In this document: piece by piece, positions 5,680-9,801 of the stretch
Position numbering within the stretch: position 1 is the first letter of the stretch
How the letters are laid out: the number at the start of each line of letters is the position of its first letter
Origin: Clostridia bacterium
GTDB taxonomy: Bacteria > Bacillota > Clostridia > Christensenellales > Aristaeellaceae
DNA: 9,801 nucleotides
Direction of reading: 5' to 3'
Assembly: GCA_017537105.1 (NCBI GenBank)
Contig: JAFWBZ010000376.1
Location: 1 to 9,801 of the forward strand
Made by a program: the position numbers and the translations under genes
Notes under the pieces: generated by a model
Database searches by the model: none
What the model saw: the letters and a program-made list of their open reading frames with translations, nothing else
What the model was told of the DNA's origin: nothing

Positions 5680-7029
5680 CTACGCCAGCCGCTCCCGCAC
5701 CACGTCGGCGATGTGTCCCGCGACGCCGTCGATCTTCTGCTCGTCCAGTCCCTCGGCCATCACGCGGATCAGCGGCTCGGTGCCGGACACGCGCACGACC
5801 ACGCGGCCGTCCTTGCCCAGCTCGTGCTTGCCCCACTCCACGGCAGCCTTGACCTCGGAATCGATATAGAAGCGGCGCTTGCCGTCCGGGGAGACCTTCA
5901 CGTTGATCATCACCTGCGGATAGTGGGTCATGAGCTTCGCGGCTTCCTTCAGCGTGATGCCCTCGCGCTTCAGGTGGCACAGCAGCTGGATGGCGGTCAG
6001 CTGGCCGTCTCCGGTGGTGGCGAAGTCCCGGAAGATCACGTGACCGGACTGCTCGCCGCCGAAGCTGTACTCGTTCAGCAGCATCTCCTCCAGCACGTAG
6101 CGGTCGCCGACCTTGGTGGTCACGAATCGCAGCCCGTTCTCCTCGCAGAAGCGAGCGAAGCCCATGTTGGCCATGATGGTGCCCACCACGGTGTTCTTCT
6201 CCAGCTTGCCGCGATTCCGCATATCCAGGGACAGTATCGCCATGATGAAGTCGCCGTCCACCACGTTGCCGTCGCCGTCCACGGCCAGGCAGCGGTCCGC
6301 GTCGCCGTCGAAGGCGATGCCGATGTCCAGCCCGTGGGCCTTGACGTATTCGGACAGCGCCTCCAGGTGGGTGGAGCCGCAGCCGTCGTTGATGTTCTTG
6401 CCGTCGGGGGTATCGAACAGGATGTCCGCCTCCGCGCCCAGCTCGCTGAACAGCCGACGGGCGGTCATGGCGGAGGAGCCGTTGGCGCAGTCCACGGCCA
6501 GCCGCATGCCCTCCAGGGACATGGGCACGGTGGACTTCAGGTGATCGATGTAATCCTTGATGGCGGCGGGCTTGTCCTGCACCATGCCCACGTCGTTGCC
6601 GAGGGTCAGGTTCGGCGCCACGGCGTGGTCCAGCAGGATGGCCTCGATCTGGTTCTCCAGGTCGTCGGGCAGCTTGAAGCCGTCGCCGGAGAAGATCTTG
6701 ATGCCGTTGAATTCAAAGCTGTTGTGGGACGCGGAGATCATCACGCCTGCATCCGCCTTGTACTTGCCCACCAGGTAGGCCACGGCGGGAGTGGGCACCA
6801 CGCCCAGCTGGTACACGTCCGCGCCCACGGAGCACAGGCCCGCGGTCAGCGCGCCGGTCAGCATGCCGGAGGAGATGCGGGTATCCGAGCCCACGACGAA
6901 AATGGGGCGGCGGCGCGAGTTGTCGGAGAGCACCATAGCCGCCGCGCGGCCGATTTCCAGCGCGAGCTCGCAGGTCAACTTCTCATTGGCGACGCCGCGC
7001 ACGCCATCGGTTCCAAAAAGTCTGCCCAT
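5680..7029 (-). CDS. glmM: Phosphoglucosamine mutase
   Basis: A 449-residue cytoplasmic enzyme converting glucosamine-6-phosphate to glucosamine-1-phosphate on the way to UDP-GlcNAc for peptidoglycan. It is full length for the family. It starts with GRLFGTDGVRG and has the phosphoserine loop ISASHN with Ser101, the Mg2+ loop DGDADR with Asp241, Asp243 and Asp245, the GlmM-type sugar loop GEQSGH (325-330) and the phosphate loop RVSGTEP (413-419). GEQSGH rather than FEES separates it from pgcA in the same window. The start at 7029 has GGGAGGA about 7 bases upstream, inside the end of the preceding gene. It lies three bases behind the beta-helix acyltransferase gene, so the two are one operon under the promoter at 7755-7783. 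Confidence 0.97.
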   Translation of the reverse strand: MGRLFGTDGVRGVANEKLTCELALEIGRAAAMVLSDNSRRRPIFVVGSDTRISSGMLTGALTAGLCSVGADVYQLGVVPTPAVAYLVGKYKADAGVMISASHNSFEFNGIKIFSGDGFKLPDDLENQIEAILLDHAVAPNLTLGNDVGMVQDKPAAIKDYIDHLKSTVPMSLEGMRLAVDCANGSSAMTARRLFSELGAEADILFDTPDGKNINDGCGSTHLEALSEYVKAHGLDIGIAFDGDADRCLAVDGDGNVVDGDFIMAILSLDMRNRGKLEKNTVVGTIMANMGFARFCEENGLRFVTTKVGDRYVLEEMLLNEYSFGGEQSGHVIFRDFATTGDGQLTAIQLLCHLKREGITLKEAAKLMTHYPQVMINVKVSPDGKRRFYIDSEVKAAVEWGKHELGKDGRVVVRVSGTEPLIRVMAEGLDEQKIDGVAGHIADVVRERLA

Positions 7030-7032
7030 AGG

Positions 7033-7698
7033 TTATTCCTCCCGGAGGACGATGTGGTGTTCGTCCTTGTAGATGTGTCTTTCGAGGATGACGCCGCGCA
7101 CGCAACTGGTGGGATAGACGATGCAGTCGCGGCCCACCACGGTGCCGGGGTTCAGCACGCTGTTGCAGCCGATCTCTGCCCGGTCGCCCAGCATCGCGCC
7201 GATCTTGCGGCGGCCCGTGGGGATGCCCTCGCCCGCGTGGATCACGATGTCCCGCTTGTCGCTCTTGACGTTGGAGGTCACGCTGCCTGCGCCCATGTGG
7301 GCCTTATAGCCCAGGATGGAGTCGCCCACGTAGTTGAAGTGGGGCACCTGCACGCCATCGAAGAGCACGCAGTTCTTGAGCTCCACGGAGTTTCCGACCA
7401 CCGCGCCCTTGCCCACGATGGCCGCGCCGCGCACGAAGCAGCAGTGCCGAAGCTCCGCGCCCTCGTCCACGATCAACGGGCCGTTCAGGCAAGCCGTCGG
7501 GGCCACCTTCGCATCCTTCGCGATCCAGATGTCCGCGGCGGGATGGTCGAACTTCTCCGGGTCCAGGGTCTCGCCCAGCTGCAGAATGAAGCCCTTGATG
7601 TCGCCCAGCACCTCCCAGGGGTACCGCCGATCGGCAAACAGCCCGGCCGCGCAGGTCTTTTCCAGGTCAAAGAGGCTGGATATTTCGAGATTGTACAT
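7033..7698 (-). CDS. GlmU-tail-like left-handed beta-helix acyltransferase (often annotated UDP-GlcNAc pyrophosphorylase)
   Basis: A 221-residue protein whose residues from about 57 to 195 are hexapeptide repeats (for example IWIAKD, GAAIVGKGAVVGN, IGCNSVLNPGTVVGRD) forming a left-handed beta-helix. The segment PHFNYVGDSILG...MGAGSVTSN (119-143) closely parallels the GlmU acetyltransferase segment HLTYLGDAEIG...IGAGTITCN. His120 therefore corresponds to the GlmU catalytic histidine. The nucleotidyltransferase domain of GlmU is missing; the first 55 residues are a short unrelated lead. The likely reaction is acetylation of glucosamine-1-phosphate or a related sugar, feeding on the product of glmM three bases downstream. 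The start at 7698 is set by GGAGG 6 bases upstream; a reading frame extended to 7743 lacks one. Substrate and CoA dependence are inferred. Confidence 0.85.
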   Translation of the reverse strand: MYNLEISSLFDLEKTCAAGLFADRRYPWEVLGDIKGFILQLGETLDPEKFDHPAADIWIAKDAKVAPTACLNGPLIVDEGAELRHCCFVRGAAIVGKGAVVGNSVELKNCVLFDGVQVPHFNYVGDSILGYKAHMGAGSVTSNVKSDKRDIVIHAGEGIPTGRRKIGAMLGDRAEIGCNSVLNPGTVVGRDCIVYPTSCVRGVILERHIYKDEHHIVLREE

Positions 7699-7754
7699 GC
7701 TTTGCCTCCGTCCGTATGCGATGTGCAGCGCAGGACGCGCCATTTCAGTGTACG

Positions 7755-7783
7755 ATTATAGCACGGAGTTTCTGACCTGTCAA
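7755..7783 (-). promoter_or_regulatory. Consensus SigA promoter of the acyltransferase-glmM operon
   Basis: A perfect TTGACA (7778-7783) and perfect TATAAT (7755-7760) are spaced by 17 bases, with TGC before the -10 box. The leader is about 50 bases and shows no riboswitch, so expression is probably strong and constitutive, as expected for cell-wall precursor supply. Confidence 0.92.
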
Positions 7784-8102
7784 ATGAATACCCCGCGAAG
7801 GTCACGATTCGGGCGGAACTGGACCGCCAAGTACAAGCTGAAGACCGTGATGACGCGCCAGCTGCAAGCCACCAAGGGTTCTTTCTTCAGCGCAGCGGTC
7901 CCCAGGAAATACCACACAGGTGAATGGAAAAACCGTGGAAACCAACGCGAAGTATGTCGTCACGGTAACCTTTGCAGCCACCGGCCAGAAAATCTCCAGG
8001 ACATACACGATAATGGAAAAACAGCCAGAGGAGAAAGAACAGCAAATCAGGACATTCACTTTCCAAGCGGGCCGCATAAAACAAAGCCATGCGGAAATCA
8101 GA
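7784..8102. other. Intergenic stretch with an AT-richer core and a possible decayed coding fragment
   Basis: About 320 bases between the acyltransferase promoter and the hairpin behind the cupin gene hold no gene I can support. In 7921-8100 I count 85 G+C of 180 (47%), against 41 and 42 of 60 in two gene samples (9001-9060, 6001-6060). On the plus strand a frame open from 7854, with a GTG at 7920, reads NGKTVETNAKYVVTVTF, then ATGQKISRTYTI and a K/E/Q-rich tail. Its composition is protein-like, similar to the end of a beta-rich surface domain, but it has no stop before running into sequence antisense to the cupin gene. An 11-base direct repeat, AATGGAAAAAC, occurs at 7923-7933 and 8012-8022. 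It may be a gene remnant or chance. Confidence 0.4.
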
Positions 8103-8130
8103 AGCCGCCCTCCATTGCGGAAGGACGGCT
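8103..8130 (-). terminator. Probable terminator of the cupin gene
   Basis: AGCCGCCCTCC (8103-8113) and GGAAGGACGGCT (8119-8130) form a long hairpin with one mismatch and one bulged A, around an ATTGC loop. It lies 16 bases beyond the cupin stop codon. On the minus strand TTCTGATTTC follows, a broken T-tract. The plus-strand side has only GTCTTTG. Termination of the cupin transcript is the natural role. Confidence 0.55.
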
Positions 8131-8146
8131 GTCTTTGCGCTGGGCT

Positions 8147-8488
8147 TCAGTCCTTGACGATGTTGGCCAGAAGCACCAGGTTCGTATCGCCGGTGTTCTC
8201 GATGCCATGGCCGTGGCCGGAGAAGGTGGCGGTGCAGTCGCCGGCAGAGACGTCGCAGAATTTGTCATCGTCCTGGAAGCGGCCGTTGCCCTCCAGGATG
8301 TAGAACAGCTCGGTCTCGCCCTCGTGGACGTGGTAGCCGATGGACGCGCCGGGGATGAGCGTCAGGATGGAAAACACCCTGCACTTTTCCGGCAGCTGCG
8401 AGGAAAGGTCCGTAAACTGCACGTGCTTTTTGCCGCCGCGCATGTATTCGCGAATGCTGTGCGCCTGCTGGTTCCCGCGTGTGATCAT
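8147..8488 (-). CDS. Cupin domain protein
   Basis: A 113-residue single-domain cupin (Cupin_2 type). Motif 1 is GYHVHEGETELFYILEG (51-67) with metal ligands His53, His55 and Glu60. Motif 2 is SGHGHGIEN (90-98) with His94 in the expected H-x3-N spacing, although the usual proline of the PxG turn is replaced by serine. All four ligands are present, so it should bind a metal. Such small cupins include isomerases, epimerases, dioxygenases and sugar- or ligand-binding proteins, and the sequence does not decide which. The start at 8488 has a perfect AAGGAGG 9 bases upstream. It is a single-gene unit with its own promoter, divergent from the pantothenate genes. Confidence 0.9.
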   Translation of the reverse strand: MITRGNQQAHSIREYMRGGKKHVQFTDLSSQLPEKCRVFSILTLIPGASIGYHVHEGETELFYILEGNGRFQDDDKFCDVSAGDCTATFSGHGHGIENTGDTNLVLLANIVKD

Positions 8489-8563
8489 GGATCGACGCCT
8501 CCTTGACGGTGCTGATTATGCAAAATGCCGATTTTTTTACATTTTGTATGGAATTCCGCGTCT

Positions 8564-8592
8564 ATTATAGCCGTGCCGCGGCAAATATACAA
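8564..8592 (-). promoter_or_regulatory. Promoter of the cupin gene
   Basis: A perfect TATAAT (8564-8569) on the minus strand is preceded after 17 bases by TTGTAT (8587-8592), a weak -35 box. The poor -35 overlaps one of the AYACAAGT repeats, hinting at regulated use. The leader of about 70 bases contains the palindrome GGAATTCC and an A-run but no clear riboswitch. Confidence 0.7.
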
Positions 8593-8625
8593 GTAAATTC
8601 TTTTTTACACAAGTTGAATACAAGT
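8587..8625 (+). repeat. Three phased direct repeats AYACAAGT in the divergent promoter region
   Basis: ATACAAGT occurs at 8587-8594 and 8618-8625, and ACACAAGT at 8607-8614, all in the same direction. The start-to-start distances are 20 and 11 bases, about two helical turns and one, so all three lie on roughly one face of the DNA. The outer copies cover the -35 boxes of the cupin promoter and the pantothenate-unit promoter. This looks like an operator array for a common regulator, but no regulator gene is in the window. Confidence 0.5.
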
Positions 8626-8646
8626 TGCGGAGAAATATGCTATAAT
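8618..8646 (+). promoter_or_regulatory. Extended -10 promoter of the panT-coaX unit
   Basis: A perfect TATAAT (8641-8646) is preceded by TGC, an extended -10 element. At 17 bases upstream lies ATACAA (8618-8623), a poor -35 box inside one of the ACAAGT repeats. The expected transcript starts near 8653, giving a leader of about 115 bases before the panT start codon. Confidence 0.75.
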
Positions 8647-8652
8647 GTCGGC

Positions 8653-8756
8653 GTCGGCATCCTCGGAGCCGAACAAGGTTAACCCCGGTCGCCCCATTTC
8701 GTAGGGTATCTGCGCAGGGTGCGCGGCGATGCGCCGCGGCCCGGACGAACTCGAAC
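8653..8756 (+). promoter_or_regulatory. Structured leader of the panT-coaX transcript
   Basis: The leader can form a 5-bp TCGGC/GCCGA hairpin at the 5' end. Further on it has a 7-bp hairpin, CGCGGCG-ATG-CGCCGCG (8722-8738), shortly before the ribosome binding site. A competing hairpin, GCGCA-GGG-TGCGC (8712-8724), shares bases with the 7-bp hairpin, so the two exclude each other. I do not recognise any known riboswitch class, and no T-run follows the hairpins. A translational control element is possible but unproven. Confidence 0.35.
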
Positions 8757-8769
8757 GGAGGAATGCAAA

Positions 8770-9372
8770 ATGAAGAAACTCTCCACCCGTGAATTTGTGC
8801 TGATCGCGCTGCTCGTCGCCATCCTGATCGTACTGGGCTACGTCAACATTCCCCAGCCGGCGGGCCTGTCCATCACCTTCAACATGATCCCCGTGGCCAT
8901 CGCAGCCATCGCCATCGGTCCCGCAGGCGGCGCCATCCTCGGCGGCGCATTCGGTATCATCAGCTTTTTACAGTGCTTCGGCATCTGCGGCTTCTCCGGC
9001 ATGGGCGCGGCGCTGGCGGCCATCAATCCCCTGCTGGCCTTCGTGCAGCGCTTTTTCCCGCGGCTGATCGACGGCCTCCTGCTGGGCTTCATCTACCGCT
9101 TTGTGAAGCGCAAACTCAACGCCTACGCCGGCTGCGCCGTCACCGGATTCATGGCGGCCTTCCTGAACACACTGCTGTTCATGACCTCCCTGGTCTGGAT
9201 CTTCGGAGGCACCGAGTACATGCAGAACTCCATGGCGGGCCGCGGCATGCTGACCTACATCGTGGCGGCGGTGGGCGTCAACGGCGTGGTGGAGATGATC
9301 GTGTCCACCCTGCTGACCGGCGCCATCGGTGCGGCGCTGCACAAGTCCGGCTTTCTTCGCGATTCCCAGTGA
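8770..9372 (+). CDS. panT: ECF transporter S component, probable pantothenate transporter
   Basis: A 200-residue membrane protein with about six hydrophobic segments (roughly 8-26, 36-52, 54-72, 78-95, 98-112 and 118-140) and a further one to two in 161-190. It belongs to the ECF-transporter substrate-binding (S) subunit family. The early segment NIPQPAGLSITFNMIPVAIAA resembles the conserved substrate-facing region of such proteins. The S unit captures a vitamin and docks on the shared EcfA/A'/T module, which is encoded elsewhere. Pantothenate is inferred from the gene 22 bases downstream, coaX, which acts on it; PanT proteins are known in this arrangement in Firmicutes. The start at 8770 is chosen because GGAGG lies 8 bases upstream and the K/R-flanked first helix follows at once; an upstream in-frame start at 8719 would translate the leader. 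Confidence 0.8.
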   Translation: MKKLSTREFVLIALLVAILIVLGYVNIPQPAGLSITFNMIPVAIAAIAIGPAGGAILGGAFGIISFLQCFGICGFSGMGAALAAINPLLAFVQRFFPRLIDGLLLGFIYRFVKRKLNAYAGCAVTGFMAAFLNTLLFMTSLVWIFGGTEYMQNSMAGRGMLTYIVAAVGVNGVVEMIVSTLLTGAIGAALHKSGFLRDSQ

Positions 9373-9394
9373 CCATCGATAAGGAGCATTGCCC

Positions 9395-9801
9395 ATGATA
9401 CTCACGCTGGATATCGGCAACACCAACATGAAGACCGCGCTGTTCGAGGGCATGGAGATGCGCCAGTACTGGCGCATCTCCACCAACCGAAACCGCACCT
9501 CGGACGAGTACGGCATGGCGCTCATCAACCTGCTGCACCACAACAACGTCGATCCGAAGGCCATCGAGGGCATTATGATGTCCTCGGTGGTGCCGCAGAT
9601 CAACTTCACCATCGAGCACATGTGCCGCAACTACTTCGGCATGGAGCCGATGAAGATCGAGCCCGGCGTGAAGACCGGCATCAACATCAAGTACGAGAAC
9701 CCCCGGGAGCTGGGCAGCGACCGCATCGCCAATGCTGTGGCGGCCTACGAGCTGTACGGGGGGCCGTGCATCACCATCGACTTCGGCACCGCCACGTCCT
9801 A
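9395..9801 (+). CDS. coaX: Type III pantothenate kinase, N-terminal half
   Basis: Partial gene: 135 codons are present of a usual total near 255-260, and it runs off the window end. It has the ASKHA-fold phosphate motif DIGNTN (6-11), the CoaX signature GSDRIANAVAA (107-117) with the catalytic Asp109, and the second phosphate motif IDFGTATS (128-135). The enzyme uses ATP to phosphorylate pantothenate, the first step of coenzyme A synthesis, and typically needs a monovalent cation. The start at 9395 has AAGGAG 8 bases upstream and lies 22 bases behind panT, so the two are an operon for uptake and trapping of pantothenate. Confidence 0.95.
   Translation, partial: MILTLDIGNTNMKTALFEGMEMRQYWRISTNRNRTSDEYGMALINLLHHNNVDPKAIEGIMMSSVVPQINFTIEHMCRNYFGMEPMKIEPGVKTGINIKYENPRELGSDRIANAVAAYELYGGPCITIDFGTATS

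Noticed and set aside
5437..7761. 774-codon open frame on the plus strand
   Set aside because: Same effect: codon-register antisense of glmM and the acyltransferase gene, and it also crosses the riboswitch. No recognisable protein.
7802..8090. Two overlapping minus-strand frames of 67 and 91 codons behind the cupin gene
   Set aside because: No ribosome binding site or family resemblance. The hydrophobic look arises from the complement of a K/T/V-rich plus-strand stretch.
8653..8756. TPP, FMN, cobalamin, THF or preQ1 riboswitch in the panT leader
   Set aside because: I looked for the signature strands of these classes and found none; only unassigned hairpins are present.
8968..9630. Minus-strand frames opposite panT and coaX
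   Set aside because: Shadows of clearly coding plus-strand genes; H/R/Q-rich and without signals.
1..9801. CRISPR array, insertion sequence, tRNA, rRNA, toxin-antitoxin or phage genes
   Set aside because: No regularly spaced repeats, transposase motifs, tRNA-like cloverleaf, rRNA-like sequence or recognisable defence or phage protein was seen.

Overview
The window looks like chromosomal DNA from a GC-rich Gram-positive anaerobe, most likely an uncultured member of the Clostridia. Supporting signs are strong AGGAGG-type ribosome binding sites before almost every gene, SigA-type promoters with extended -10 boxes, a DUF1858 redox-disulfide protein, a Bacillus/Clostridium-type 574-residue phosphoglucomutase, a Mn2+ (yybP-ykoY) riboswitch and a PanT/CoaX pantothenate pair. 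I cannot name the species. No mobile element, CRISPR array, tRNA or rRNA is visible.

Minus-strand block, read from right to left in transcription order. (1) A single-gene cupin unit (8147-8488) with its own promoter. (2) A two-gene operon with a consensus TTGACA-17-TATAAT promoter: a GlmU-like left-handed beta-helix acyltransferase (7033-7698), then glmM (5680-7029) three bases later. This is an amino-sugar / UDP-GlcNAc precursor unit. (3) A promoter, Mn2+ riboswitch and intrinsic terminator (5490-5646) in front of a CaCA-family cation antiporter (4490-5452), which points to metal efflux induced by manganese. (4) A DUF1858 protein (4154-4363) with its own promoter, then phosphoglucomutase pgcA (2324-4048), then a URO-D/MtaA-like methyltransferase (1205-2212). 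Structured GC-rich gaps of 105 and 111 bases separate these three, so full co-transcription is uncertain. (5) A promoter, an esterase of the alpha/beta-hydrolase fold (374-1114), and the first 104 residues of an ATP-grasp protein (1-314) that leaves the window at base 1.

Plus-strand block. A divergent promoter region (8564-8646) carries three helically phased copies of AYACAAGT and serves the cupin gene on one side and the pantothenate unit on the other. The latter consists of a structured leader of about 110 bases, an ECF-transporter S component (PanT-like, 8770-9372) and type III pantothenate kinase coaX (9395 to the window end). Together they take up pantothenate and phosphorylate it for coenzyme A synthesis.

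The one long gene-poor stretch is 7784-8146. Its centre, 7921-8100, is clearly AT-richer (85 G+C of 180 counted) than neighbouring genes and may hold a decayed gene fragment. Most of the window is core metabolism. The items most worth a second look are the riboswitch-controlled antiporter, the phased repeats in the divergent promoter, the GlmU-tail/glmM operon and the esterase/ATP-grasp pair.
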